NCBI GenBank assembly: GCA_017591395.1
Contig: WEDG01005060.1
Span: forward strand, 1-64,000
DNA: 64,000 bases
From: Schistocephalus solidus
Lineage: Eukaryota; Platyhelminthes; Cestoda; Diphyllobothriidea; Diphyllobothriidae
Reading direction: 5' to 3'
Shown: piece after piece, positions 21,321 through 32,739 of the stretch
Layout of the letters: each line of letters opens with the position of its first letter
How positions within the stretch are numbered: the stretch's first letter is position 1
Position numbers and translations under genes: made by a program
The notes under the pieces: model-generated
The model's database searches: none
What the model was told of the DNA's origin: nothing
The model's input: the letters and a program-made list of their open reading frames with translations, nothing else

Positions 21321-22543
21321 AGTATGATAGGCCCTTTATGTACGCTGACGATTTAAAAGTTGCCTATCGATACAAACCGGTTGATCGCAACATCGTGCTT
21401 GAGCTCTTAAAAAATGATCTTCAGGCCTTCGCTCAGTGGTGTCACACATGGCGCCTCTCACATTCTTGGCAAAAGTGCTCCGTAATGGTTATTGGCGACA
21501 ACCATCAGCCCAACCTAAGCATAGACGGTCAAGATCTAAATGTGCCCGCAGTTATAAATGATCTGGGCATATCATATTCTAGTAGTCTTAATCTGTCAGA
21601 GCACTGCGCCCGGATTGTCTCCAAATCATGCCAAACTACTGGGTTTATTCTCAGAAATTTTAAAACCGTCAAAATTAGAATCAGCCTCTATAAAATGTAT
21701 GTCACGCCTAGTCTGGAATACTGCTCCTTTCTATTTAGTCTTCTACACGCTAGTGATCGAAAGAAGATAGAATCAGTCCAGCACTTCTTTACAAAAAGAG
21801 TTTGCTATTCAGAACACCGAAACCTGTCCTTCCGCCAACGCTTTGAGCTTACAAGCCTTGATTCGCTGTGGCTTCGCAGATAACAGAAGGGACCATTTTT
21901 ACTGTTTAAACTACTAACCAGTCGTACATTTGACCCACTTACATCTCTGAGGCACCTCGATCACTCTCGGTGCACCAGTCATCGAGATGTATTTTTATTT
22001 CTTCCTTTGCACGCACAGTTAGATACTGACAGTTTTTTTCGGTAAACGCTAAAGCAATCTGGAATAAGCTACCTAGAAGTATCAAATTCAGCAAAGCTAT
22101 CCCTTGTTTACGCGAAATATCACTAGTAAAATACATTCAGGACACCTTCCAAAACGTTTGGGTGCTGGCGCTGTTGAAGCTCTCTTCGGTTCTGATGGCA
22201 TTCACGGACTCTGAATCCTGTGCCGGACTTCATGCTGAGGGCAATATTGCTGGCTCTGCAGACCTCAATCTGTTTAAATATTCAGTCGACAGCGAACAGC
22301 CGCTCGCCGACATACCTGCTGGTGCAGAATACCGGATCCGTAACACTGAATGGAGAGGTTCTTCTGTGTTAACGCGTCCCTGTCCTGAACTTTAATTACT
22401 CGATAAGCTGCAGTTTTTTCTCCTGAAAACACCTGAAACAACGATCAGGATTTTTTTCACTGTCAGCTTAACCATCTACTGTATATATTTTTTTGACCTT
22501 ACCTGTAAACTGGCAATAAATAAATTAAATTAAATTAAAATAA
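21321..22543 (+). mobile_element. LINE family B copy B2, 5'-truncated at the YADD box
   Basis: The copy begins at MYADDLKVAYRYKPVDRNIV and keeps the RT C-terminal region (VINDLGISYSSSLNLSEHC, LYKMYVTPSLEYCSFLF) for 181 codons to 21,883, where a TAA interrupts it. After that it matches the 3' part of the other B copies, with small indels, to CCTGTAAACTGGCAATAAATAAATTAAATT. It lies 230 bases downstream of B1 in the same orientation. The 5' truncation is typical of incomplete target-primed reverse transcription. Confidence 0.9.
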
Positions 22544-22637
22544 CTAGGCAATAAAGCTTGCTGGAGCAATTTCTTTATGACAGTGCCAGCGTTTTAGAAA
22601 TCAGACCAGTTCCCTTATGTTAAGGTATAGCTATAAT

Positions 22638-23582
22638 GCCGGGTTTATTCTCCGAAATTATAAAACTATTGATATTAGACTCCGCCTTTATAAAATGTAC
22701 GTTAGACCTGGCCTGGAATACTGCTCGTTTCTATTAAGCCTTCTGTGCGCTAGCGAATGGAAGAAAATAGAATCGGTCTAGCACTTCTTTCACGAAAAGA
22801 ATTTTATCGTTGGAGCACCGTAATCTGTCGTATCAAGAACGCTGTGGGCTTGTAAACATTGATCCCTTATGGTTTCGCTGAGTGCAGAAGGGACTCTTTT
22901 TGCTGTTTAAGCTTTTGAATAGTCGTACATTTAATCCCCTTACCACTGTGAGGCAGCTTGACAATCCTCGGCGCAGCAGTCATCGCAATGTCTTTTTATT
23001 TCTTCCATTAGCTCGCACAGTTAAGTATCGACGGTTCTTTTCGGTAAACGCCATGGCCATGTGGAATGAACTTCCCCATAATATAAAAATCCAGCGGAGA
23101 TATTCTTTGTTTAAGATAACTTTTACTCGTTTTTTGCATTCAGAACAGTTTCCAAGAATTCTGGGCACCGACACGGTAGAATCTGTTTTCCTGTCCGACG
23201 GAGTGCGCGACATCTGAACCAGATCCCAGGTGTTACCTTGTGGGATACGGCACCGTCTCTGCAGCCTGCACCCGCTGACTTCTTCGGCAGACAGTGAGCA
23301 ACCGTACACGGATGCTTTCTGGCCTGGGGCAGAATTCCGGTTCCCAGCAAAGACAGAGAGACTGCATACAGACTGCAATTGTGTTAGCCCTTCCCTGATC
23401 TGAATTTCTATCATCATTACAGGCGGCAGTTTTTTCTCCTGAATAACATAAAGATAGGAAAAACATTTATACTGATATATATTCAGGAGTTTTTTTTCAC
23501 TGCTAGCCTCTACCCACTGAATATTTCATCTGACAATGCCTGTAAACTGGCATTAAATACAACTATTATTATAATTATAATT
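22638..23582 (+). mobile_element. LINE family B-like copy B3, diverged, 3' part only
   Basis: It begins at GFILRNYKTIDIRLRLYKMY-like codons and carries YVRPGLEYCSFLLSLL, the HFF block and the C-terminal QKGLFLLFKLLNSRTFNPL (22882-23217 open). The 3' end is GCCTGTAAACTGGCATTAAAT with a short AT-rich tail. It is clearly older or of another subfamily than B1, B2, B4 and B5, with many substitutions and a different 3' untranslated sequence. Confidence 0.8.
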
Positions 23583-23589
23583 GAAACAG

Positions 23590-25420
23590 AAATGAAAGAT
23601 GATTCTAATCAACTGCGGCCTATGTCATTTTCAGATAATAGCAACCACATGCCACCTTACCCAGGGCGCGAAATTACTGCGATATTGATAGATTCAGTGG
23701 ACAGAGCGCAATGTCTGACAATTCAGGGACAATCCGAATCCACATCCCCAAGAGCGAGTCTCGGCAGACCCACAACTGTTCCAGTGATGCTTACGTGAAC
23801 TTCTGTTACCCCATGATGAAGTTTCAGTTCTGAAGGCCTTTAGACTTGTAAAGCGAAATATCGTTATATCAGAGGAACGATTCTCCTAACCACTCAAGGA
23901 AGTGTTAGCTTATTAGTAATATGTACATGACCACGAAATAACACTACAAGGATTTTAGTTGTTTAAAACAGATAGAAGAGGGCGTCAGGGAGGAGACATT
24001 GCTACCTACGTAAAACACGCACTTCTTGTCTCAAATAAGGAAAGAGTTTGCACGCAGCTTCAAACTATTTGGCTCACTATAAAGGTGCCGGGATCATATA
24101 GGCTTGCAGTTCTAACCAACAAGTGACTCTGAGGCTGACGCTCGCCTGTAAGAAGAGCTAGAAAGATTTGTAGCTTGACCTGTCGTCTTGATAATGGGTG
24201 ACTTCAACGCAACGCTCATTGAATGGAGTTCAGTAAACGCACATGGTTGATAAAGAGCTTTTGACTGACGGTTATTGGACATGGATGTCAGGTCATTTCT
24301 CGCTCAACCCGTCTTATTTCCCATGTGGTTGAGTGAGGGTCAGAATACAAACTGCTTGGACCTGGTGCTCATGAAATCACCGAAAAGTGTTGATGAGGTC
24401 CAATGTCTGTCTCCCTTAAGTCGAAGAGACGTCGTCGTACTTCACAAGAACTAGTCCATTTTTCGGTGCCTGAACAGTCCATCAGATCTCGAAGAAATAA
24501 TTCACGTGGTTACTTCGATCAAATGGACACCGAATTAGGGAGATATCCTAGTTCGTGGGGGACACGATACACCGAAACCTAATTTATAGAGGTTCTTCTA
24601 AATTGCCTATGGTCCTTTCCTGCCATCTCACAAATATTTTATTCGTTTAAAGATGTCAGAAACACGGTGGCTACGGTAGCTTCAACCTAAAAAAGTGTTC
24701 AACAAAGTCCCCCACAAAAGACTAATAGTAAAGCTAATAAGTCATATTATAAGGTCTCCTCTTCTCGATTTTCCCAAATCTTACCTCCAACACCGATATC
24801 AGGTAGAAAAAACTCGAAACGTGTTCTGAGAACCATCTCATATTAGTAGTGGTGTACTTCATTGGACTATCCTACGTCCCCTACTCTAACTTATATACAT
24901 TCACGACTTATCCTCCATATCTTTCTCAGCTAAAATATTTTTATGTGCGGGTGACTGAAAACTTGCATTTGGACATAACAAGCATACAGTGGCCAGTATG
25001 CACATAAAGATTGCGAATGATCTTAAAAACTAGGTGAATGGAGTACTCAATGGCAAACGCCAGTTTCGCCATGTAAATGTCATCTCCTGATTTTTGGTGC
25101 ACAAAACTTTCCTCCATAATTTTCAACGAGCAGGAAAGAACTGAGACACCATCAATAAAAGACTTAGGTCTTAGCTTTGCAAAATTTTTTTATTTATCCT
25201 CCCATGTTAAACAAATATAACCAAAAGCCACACGACTATGCGGATTAATTTGTAAAGTTTTCTCTAAATCTTCCCTAAAGACAAGACTCTGTAAAATGTA
25301 CGTTTTACTTCTCATGGATTTTCGCTCCATTTTCTTCGGAATAATGCCTTCCGATGGCCGAAAGAAACTATAAGGCATTCAACGATGGTTTATCAGATCC
25401 TAATCCAAATATGATGGCAT
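23590..25420 (+). mobile_element. Strongly decayed plus-strand LINE relic (B/D-type) with internal deletions
   Basis: Successive blocks match LINE landmarks in order, in shifting frames. An ORF1-type CLTIQGQSESTS is followed by SVLKAFRLVKR. The endonuclease gives RQGGDIATYVKHALL and VVLIMGDFNATLIEW. The RT gives FNKVPHKRLIVKLISH, then SGVLHWTILRPLL, and a ruined YADD as LCAGD. The C-terminal part gives EWSTQWQTPVSPCKCHL, SIKDLGLSFA, and LCKMYVLLLMDF in the place of LYKMYVRPSLEY. The total is only ~1.8 kb, against ~4.4 kb for the full-length B copy, so large pieces are missing. Confidence 0.65.
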
Positions 25421-26195
25421 CCAAGGCTCAAGGTCAAGGTCGAAGGCGGCTGGTTTAAATTCGAAGATAAGTGAATTCTCAAATTTTAACCAGCTATCTT
25501 ACATTCCTGTCGAAAATATTAGCTTAACTGTTGATAATTTATTAGTATTTATAACTGCTTGTTCACTGCACACACCTACGGTAGTTGTACTTAACAATAG
25601 GTGGGAATATGCGGTTTTGAACTGTTTCACCCGAGAAAACCTCATTAAAATTCTTGCAGATTTACGTTAAAAGGACGTCATCTAAACATTTATCCTAGAA
25701 CTAAAGTTGAAATTTTGGAAGTATACTTAATTTCCAGCGAAAAAAATAGTTTGCAATAGTTCATATACCAGTTGAGCTTCCCTACGAGCACCAGCCCCGC
25801 CTGGCTAGGAGGGGGCCAGAGGGGGCAAAATGGCGGGGGCAGAGGGGGCCAAGTTAACTGTGTGGCCCCTGTGGTCCCCTCACTGGAAAAACTTTGCGTA
25901 GCTGGACCCCATGATTTTCTCACAGTAGCAACCCCTTTTCCTTTATATCGAACGCTCAGCGCACATAGCCTTCCCCATCATAATCGGTTACTACTAATAT
26001 ATCCTAAATTATTGTTATATTTACGGCCCAATTTTATAAAATAAATATGGCTTCCGTTTCAAGCCATTCCTGCGATGTACCCACTCACTCATGAAATAGG
26101 ATATGTGAAGATGAAATCGCAAAGACCAAAATCGAAACGGCCCCCGAGACACTAGAAATAATAAAATTTATTAGAACACCGAGGCCGTTTTGTTC
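25421..26195. other. No gene recognised; contains a G-rich block
   Basis: Frames at 25690-25923 (-) and 25772-26044 (+) overlap on opposite strands across the G-rich block and have low-complexity composition. No element was recognised apart from the G-runs listed separately. Confidence 0.4.
25807..25850 (+). promoter_or_regulatory. Four G5 runs, possible G-quadruplex
   Basis: GGGGG runs stand at 25811-25815, 25821-25825, 25835-25839 and 25844-25848, with loops of 5, 9 and 4 bases. This fits the intramolecular G-quadruplex pattern. The surroundings are AT-rich and no gene start is recognised nearby, so no regulatory role is claimed. Confidence 0.4.
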
Positions 26196-27283
26196 CTTGA
26201 AAATTTAAATGGACTGCTCACCGAGAAGGTATTTGTAGGAATCATCCTCCTTACTGGTCTTTCTGGGACGGAGTCTTAGGATCACACACTTCCCAACATT
26301 AAAATTTAATAGCCAACGAGCAAACCCGTTGCTTAGACGGTTGAAACTCTCTTAAACTGCTTGTCTGTCGGCATCAGATCTGATGACCCTCCACAATTTA
26401 ACATAGTTTGTAAACATGACAGCGCTACTACCCAGGTCGTCAACACAGTCTTTGATGTATACTAAGAAGAGTAACGGACCTAAGATGTAGCCTTGGGGAC
26501 ACCACTTAGAACAGGACAAGTGGATTGACTTCGAGGTATCGATGCACACAGTTTGAAATCTTACTGTAAGAAAATCTGCGATCCATGTCGGAAGCATTCC
26601 ACTTATTCCAATTTCAGATAATTAATAGATACGAAGTTTGTGTGGGACACTGTCAAATGCCTTCTTGAAATCAGTGTAGATAACGTCTACCCTACCATCT
26701 TGGTTCAGTGCGCGAGCTCACTGCTCTGTCGAGAGTAATAAACTGGAAAGACCAGAGCAATTATGTCTGAAGCTATGCTGGAGCTCTGATGGTAAGCGGT
26801 TTCCTTCCAGGAAGTTCATGGTCACCTAAATTATTGCTTCCATTATTTTACAGCAAACGGAGGCAAGCCTGACAGGCGGATGATTGCTGATATTAGATCG
26901 AGCCCACTCTTGTATATGAGTTATATCTTTGCTGCATACCATTCAGATGGCAGTTTCATTATTTCAAATGACGAATGGAATCAGTTCACTAGAGGTTTGG
27001 AGAGGTTTCTTTTCGATTATTTCAAGAATTTCGCCGGTATATTGGCTGGACTAGATGACTTTGCTTCTTTGAGATTTTTTGTTCTCGTTCCAGGACAGGT
27101 GCCTGCAAGAGTAGATATTCAAACATTACACATGCGTTTACAACAGCACTGTTGATCTTGTCATGCTGAAGCTCAGTTTCCCTAGTGAATACTGAGGCAA
27201 AGAACCGACCGAAGTGCTCAGCTTTCTCCCCATTTTCAACGACTTCTATACCATTCCCATCCATTGTCACAAAAAATTGGTCC
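26196..27283 (-). mobile_element. Minus-strand LINE relic, 3' half, split by LINE B4
   Basis: Minus-strand blocks correspond to family A ORF2: NGEKAEHFGRFFASVFTRET (before the RT), then, after decayed RT sequence, QGYILGPLLFLVYIKDCVDD, VMFTNYVKLWRVI in place of the catalytic box, and the following NKWLLPF-like region. Its upstream half is found at 31.74-32.72 kb on the far side of copy B4. The 31.74-31.86 kb end reads ...IIEQTKNKPEI...VKNKDQMSV, which continues into DQFFVTMDGNGIEVVENGEK here. Confidence 0.8.
27277..27283 (+). repeat. Target-site duplication of LINE B4, left copy (TTGGTCC)
   Basis: TTGGTCC directly precedes the 5' end of B4 and recurs at 31742-31748, just beyond its tail. The bases next to it (GTCACA here, CTGACA there) also resemble each other, so the original duplication may have been longer. 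Confidence 0.55.
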
Positions 27284-27344
27284 AAGACCAAGCTGCTTGG
27301 GACCGTCTATCAGCGCCTCTACCCACTCGGCCATATTGGCAGGG

Positions 27345-28425
27345 GATCTTGTCAAGCAAGTTAATGTACAAGCAGAAAACAATTGTAACTATCGTTATTC
27401 TGCTATTTATTCACCTCCCGCTAAACGGGGTAAAAGTTCAGTAAGCTTTACTAATGTAGCTTACGAAGACGAAACATGTATGGGGTGTTTCAGCCTCCAG
27501 CAGAAATTCTCAGGGATGGAGCAGGAAATAAGGAATCTAAGACAAGAAATAGATAACTTTAAAAAAACTTTATCTTGCCCAACTGCTAAGAAAGCTCCTG
27601 TTCGTAATAAACCTACCACAAAGCAAAATTCGGATTCATTTATAGCTTCTTCAAGCTTACATAAAAGTCACATTAAAAATATCGCGACTGCTGGACCCGG
27701 TAAACCAGAGGAATTTTCACTAATTCCGAAGGAAGCCCCATCTAGTCCTTGCGCCACTCCACCGGTACTTAGTTCGGGTAGCATCAGCACTAATCTGGCT
27801 TTACCGCCCATCGCTACATCACTGGTAGACGTTGCACCAACATGCGATGTTGAAGAGGTTGGCGAGTTTGTAAAGCCAAAGAAGCAAAAGGTCTAAAAAG
27901 AACAGATCGTGCAGAGACTTGGCTCCAGCCTGCCCAACATCCGGCTCATCTGGACCTATCAGGCAAAGTGAGCTGGTTACCAGTACTCACTCAGCTGAAA
28001 TATCTGAGTTACAAACGGACCCTAGATTGAGTCGAAAACAGAATGTAGTCATTAAAGGTGTCCCGGAGTCAGCTTCAATTATTCCAAAGGAGCGAGTTAA
28101 ACATGACTTGGAACTCCTTAAATTGTATGCAAAAACGCTGCTGACGGACGGCGAGTCCATTCATATTCTCAAGGCATATAGAATAGGGAAGGCTCTGTCT
28201 ACACCCGATTCCAATCCTTGACCAAGACCTCTAAAAATCATCTTGGAAAACGAAGCGCAGGCACAGCTCCTGCTACAGAGAAAATCAACCCTGCGGGGTC
28301 CGCATTCTGAAGTGTTTTTTCAACCGGAATATGTGTTGAAAGAGCAAATGAAAATGCGACAGCTAATAATAGAACTGAAAACACGAAAGACCAATGGCGA
28401 GGTGAATCTCAAAATAAGGGATTGA
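27345..28425 (+). pseudogene. ORF1 of LINE B4 (nucleic-acid chaperone type), broken
   Basis: ORF1 proteins of CR1-like LINEs bind the element's RNA. This one carries an E-D-E-T-C-M-G-C-F cysteine motif near the start, a short leucine-type coiled coil, a low-complexity linker and a conserved C-terminal domain. The motif and coiled coil recur in family A ORF1 (FEDESCVGCS, then VQKLEDELADLRKLL), so the two families share ORF1 architecture. It is broken by TAA at about 27,894, a frameshift near 27,920, and TGA near 28,219 and 28,423. Confidence 0.75.
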
Positions 28426-31400
28426 CAGATAGTTCAAGTGAAAGGAGCATTTTTCTGGCCGAAGGCAGTCACCCTGACAGCCTAACTGTCCCGTTTCAGA
28501 AACCAAAAACGTGCCCGCTTAAACTAATCGTCTTCAATGCCAGATGTCTGCTTAATAAGATGCCTTTGCTCCAGACTCTGGTTTTCATCCAACGCCCGGC
28601 CATTGTAATAGTTACAGAGAAATGGGCAACACCCTGTGTATCCGACTCCGAACTCTCTATTGTAGGCTACGCTTACATTCGGAATGATCGACACGATGGC
28701 CGTGGCGGAGGAAGCTGTATCTATGTTAGGCAACCACTTACATTTTTTCCATTGGACTATCGCCAATTTACCGCGGTAGAGGAGAGCTGTTGGCTACGAG
28801 TAGATCTAAAAGATAACTAATCTTTACTCGTTGGTAGTGTCTATCGCCCACCCAATGCCAGCGAGGATTACGATCTTTGTCTCTCGCTGGCATTTCACGC
28901 TGCAGCTGTCTTAAATCTGAAGTACTGCTTGATTGCAGGTGACTTCAATCTTCCTGAAGTTCACTGGTTTCCAACTTCCGGTCCTGCAAAGTTCGAAGAC
29001 CTACTTGAGGCCATAGATATAGGCCTGTGGGACCAGGAAGTTGATTTTCCCACCCGAGGATCAAACATACTTGATCTTATTTTTTGTAGAGGTTGTCAGC
29101 CATCGTCAGTGTCACCTTTAGATCCACTTGGGAATTCTGATCATACTATAGTTCTTTCTACACTAGAACTAGAGGCTGCCGAAACGTTTTCCAAAAAATA
29201 AAGCTTTTTTCGTGATTTCAGATCAGCAAATATGAGGGAATTGCTAACACACCTAAATTCCCACGACTGGACTAACTTCTTTGTATGTTCAGATGTGAAT
29301 GTTTGTACTGATACTTTTTACAAAGTTCTATGTCCACTCATTTCTCGTTTTATTCCCCGTAAGAAAATAATTAATGTCAAGGATGAAGTCTACCTCCCTT
29401 TATCATTCCGCTGTAGACTGCGTAGACTCTCCCGTCGTTTTCATCTACAAAAGGACACCTTCGTCCTGCCCTTGATCCAACAAATCTTTGAAGAGGCTAA
29501 GAGGCTGTCTGATGAAAAACGACATACCGATGCGGTTACCTTTGCCGAAAACCCTTCGTTAAATGTTGCGAAGCTCTTTTCGCGCACAGTAAAAGCGCAG
29601 AGAAAAACGCAGCACCCCGTACTTCGAGACGCCTTAGGAAACCCAATAGCTGACGCTTATTTGACAGCTGATAGCTTCAATGCTTTCTTGTCTAGAACGT
29701 TTAGTGAACACACTGTCGCCCCCTTTCCTAACATCCAGGTTTGGACAGGAAACGTCCTCGAAACCATAACTTTTACCCTCTGAGACGTGACCGTAGCCAT
29801 TCGGCGTTTTCGTCAATCATACAATCCAGGACCAGATGGCATCCCGGTCAGCGTTTTAAAGGCGGATGCAAACGATATTTTTCGGTCCCTTCTGTATAAG
29901 ATATTTAATCTTGAAAGTGAAACTTTCCCTTTTTTATGGAAGGAATCGCAAATACTGCCTATTCCGAAACACGGCCGACCTACGTCATTTGACGACTTTA
30001 GGCCAATAAATACACTACCAGCAGTCTCGAAGATCTTCGAGACCTTGATCAAAGACAAGATGATGTGTCACCTAAGAGAAAATTACCTACTTAATGCGGC
30101 TCAGCATGGATTTCTCGAAAAAGGATCTTGTGACACTTGCCAGCTCTCTTTCTTCGATCATGTGCTACAATCAAGACACTGCGGTTTTGCAATTTACACC
30201 GTTTACTTCGATTTCACTAAGGCTTTTGATCGTGTTGACCATGATCTCCTACTGCTGAAACTTGCCTCCTTCAGCATAGGTAACAAGGTTCTGAACTAAA
30301 TATTTTACTATTTGAATGCTCGCGCGCAACGGGTTCAAATTTCTGATGTTATCTCCAACCCCACGCATGTGAGGAGCGGAGATATTCAGGGCAGCGTGCT
30401 CGGCCCACTTCTATTTTGCCTCTTTGTCAACGATGTTCCTGATTGTTTTCAGTATGGTAGGCCCTTTATGTACGCTGACGATTTAAAAGTTGCCTATCGA
30501 TATAAACCGATTGATCGCATCATCGTGCTTGAGCTCTTAAAAACGGATCTTCAGGCCTTCGCTCAGTGGTGTCGCACATGGCGCCTCTCACTTTCTTGGC
30601 AAAAGTGCTCCGTTATGGTTATTGGCGACAACCATCAGCCCCACGTAAGCATAGATGGTCACGATATAAACGTGCCCGGAGTTCTAAAGGATCTGGGCAT
30701 ATCATACTCTAGTAGTCTTAATCTGTCAGAGCACTGCGCCCTGATTGTCTCGAAAGCACGCCAAACTACTGGATTTTTTCTCAGAAATTTTAAAACCGTC
30801 AAAATTAGAATCAGCCTCTTTTAAATGTATGTCAGGCCTAGTCTGGAATACTGCTCGTTACTATCTAGTATTCTGCACGCTAGTGAGCGAAAGAAGATAG
30901 AATCAGTCCAGCACTTCTTTACAAAAAGAGTTTTCTATTCAGATAACCGAAACCTGTCCTACCAACAACGCTGTGAGCTTACAAGCCTTGACCCGCTATG
31001 GCTTTGTAGATTACAGAAGAGACTATTTTTACTGTTTAAACTACTAACCAGTCGTACATATAACCCACTTCCATCTCTGAGGCACCTCAACCACTCTCGG
31101 CGCACCAGTCATCGAGATGTATTTTTATTTCTTCCTTTGGCACGCACAGTTTGATACCGACAGTTTTTTCGGTAAACGCTATAGCAATCTGGAATAAGCT
31201 ACCTAGAAGTATCAAAATTCAGCAAAGCTATCCCTTGTTTACGCGAACTGTCACTAGTTTTCTACATTCAGGACACCTTCCAAAAACTTTTTGGGTGCTG
31301 ACTCTGTTGAAGCTCTCTTCGGTTCTGATGGCGTTCACGGACTCTGAATCCTGTGCCGGTCTTCATGCTGAGGGGAAAAATTACTGGCTCTGTAGACCTC

Positions 31401-31623
31401 AATCGGCTTATTTCTCAGTCGACAGCGAACAGCAGCTCGCCGACATACCTGCTGGTGCAGAATACCGGATCCGTAACACTGAATGGAGAGGTTCTTCACC
31501 GGGCACCTGTGTTAACGCGTCCCTGTCCAGAACTTTAATTACTCAATAAGCTGCAGTTTTTTCTCCTGAAAACACATGAAACAACGATCATGAGTTTTTT
31601 TTCACTGTCAGCTTGACCCTCTA

Positions 31624-31626
<3 letters not shown>

Positions 31627-31683
<57 letters not shown>
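31627..31683 (+). repeat. (TA)28 microsatellite in the 3' region of LINE B4
   Basis: An uninterrupted TA run of 57 bases sits where the other B copies have only TGTATATAT or TGTATATTTT. The expansion therefore arose in this copy after insertion. Confidence 0.95.
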
Positions 31684-31686
<3 letters not shown>

Positions 31687-31741
31687 ACCTTGCCTGTAAA
31701 GTGGCAATAAATAAATAAAATAATAAAATAAGGACTGACAT

Positions 31742-31748
31742 TTGGTCC
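31742..31748 (+). repeat. Target-site duplication of LINE B4, right copy (TTGGTCC)
   Basis: TTGGTCC lies immediately beyond the tail of B4 and matches 27277-27283. Both copies fall at the same codon position of the split minus-strand LINE, which supports a true target-site duplication. Confidence 0.55.
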
Positions 31749-32235
31749 TTATTTTTTACCCGGCTATTGATAAAATGAATTTAAATTTCGGGCTTATTTT
31801 TAGTTTGCTCGATAATTCTAGATTCAGCGTTCTTCCTTGCATGATGGATCATTTTTTGACAGCATTAATTTTTTGACGAATTTCCTCGAGATGTTCTGAT
31901 GATTTTGTAGTCACATAATGCATTGCATTTTTATTTTTATTCTTTTACTGCCTGTTAAGTGCTCTTGTTAACCAGGCAGGGTGACTAGTCTTTTTTGTAC
32001 CTTCACTGGATGATAGCACTCAAAAAGCTCGAGTGAAATCGTCTTATACTATCGCCAGTCATCCTCCGGACACCATTTGAGCAAACAATCACATTTCATG
32101 GACATCAGTTCTTTCTTCATCGCTTTAAAATCAGCCTACCATATATTTCGCTTGCCTTCCTTTCTCTTCTGGCGTCGAGAATAACGCGAGTAATCCCACA
32201 GCATCATAGTATTGTCACTTACTGAGAGGTGCAAT
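31742..32235 (-). mobile_element. Minus-strand LINE relic, middle part, between B4 and a second insertion
   Basis: Minus-strand reading: LHLSVSDNTMMLWDYS corresponds to family A LPPLGRSDHAVLSWEYG. SHPAWLTRALNRQ then corresponds to NRPQWLTRNWKRE, and ESRIIEQTKNKPEI with IHFINSRVKNKDQM to the segment before the RT. It continues leftward across B4 into 27,283-26,196, and rightward across the insertion at 32,236-32,545 into 32,546-32,715. Confidence 0.75.
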
Positions 32236-32545
32236 AGAAGATACTTAACCAATGGAACTTGAAGCATGGAACGGACTCCCTGACGAGGTGGTCCTTTCAG
32301 AAACTGTTGACACGTTTAAATTCAAACTAGATACTCATTTTCTGAGAAACTATTGTCAATATAATGAAGATTGTGTAAACAGTGGCAGGTTGCGCCTGGC
32401 CCACACATATCGATGACCCTACATTTTCATTTGTCATATATATCACTTTAAAAGTTTGTACTATTGACATTTTTGCATGTGAATAGGGAGCTCAAGGGTG
32501 AAAGCCTACTTCCCTCAATAAAGTGACTTAAAGTGACTTGACTTA
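32236..32545 (+). mobile_element. A-like LINE 3' end (A4), short 5'-truncated insertion
   Basis: The codons EAWNGLPDEVVLSETVDTF and KLDTHFLRNYCQY match the family A C-terminal block (PWNNLPEAIVMSQSVDIF...LDIHMLLHQ). A 3' untranslated part follows with AATAGGGAGCTCAAGGGTGAAAGCC, the equivalent of AATAGGGATTTCAAAGGCGTAAGCC in A1. The tail is AAAGTGACTT repeated, a different short repeat from the CTGAA tail of family A. It interrupts an older minus-strand LINE. Confidence 0.8.
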
Positions 32546-32715
32546 ATGTCAGAGAGGTCATTCGTAAATACAAGGTCCAGGCAATTTGCTCCCTGATTCT
32601 CTCTTAGTCTCATTGGTAAGTTAACCTTCTCTGCCAGAGGTTTTCCGAGAGGAAGGAAGGAAGTTGCCACACAGTCAACTGCTAGATTAACCCAGTCTAC
32701 TTCTGTTGAAGAAGA
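32546..32715 (-). mobile_element. Minus-strand LINE relic, 5' part (endonuclease)
   Basis: Minus-strand codons STEVDWVNLAVDCVATSFL, then LRENQGANCLDLVFTNDLSD, match the family A endonuclease (PSIRWNDLLAQ...ASCLDLVFTKDPDSI). The next codons of the same protein resume at 32,235 on the far side of the A4 insertion. Confidence 0.75.
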
Positions 32716-32739
32716 AGAAGGAGACGGTGGCAGTGTTAA

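Larger units (their letters stand above)
27284..31741 (+). mobile_element. LINE family B copy B4, full length with ORF1 and ORF2, inactive
   Basis: ORF1 (about 27,345-28,470) has FTNVAYEDETCMGCFSLQQK, a short coiled coil (MEQEIRNLRQEIDNF), a Ser/Pro/Thr-rich linker, then VVIKGVPESASIIPKER, HILKAYRIGKAL and FFQPEYVLKEQMKMRQ. ORF2 starts near 28,422 with an APE endonuclease (VTEKWATPC, DHTIVLSTLE) and RT (NPGPDGIPVSVLKAD, YFDFTKAFDRVDHDLL, QGSVLGPLLFCLFVND, FMYADDLKVAYRY). Stops fall at 27,894, 28,219, 28,423, 28,819, 29,200, 29,781, 30,297 and 30,822. The 3' end has CCTTGCCTGTAAA-TGGC and (AATAAA)n. It is flanked by TTGGTCC on both sides and divides an older minus-strand LINE. Confidence 0.9.

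Noticed and set aside
31535..31741. Minus-strand frame with a long Ile-Tyr run
   Set aside because: It is the translation of the (TA)n microsatellite and LINE tail.
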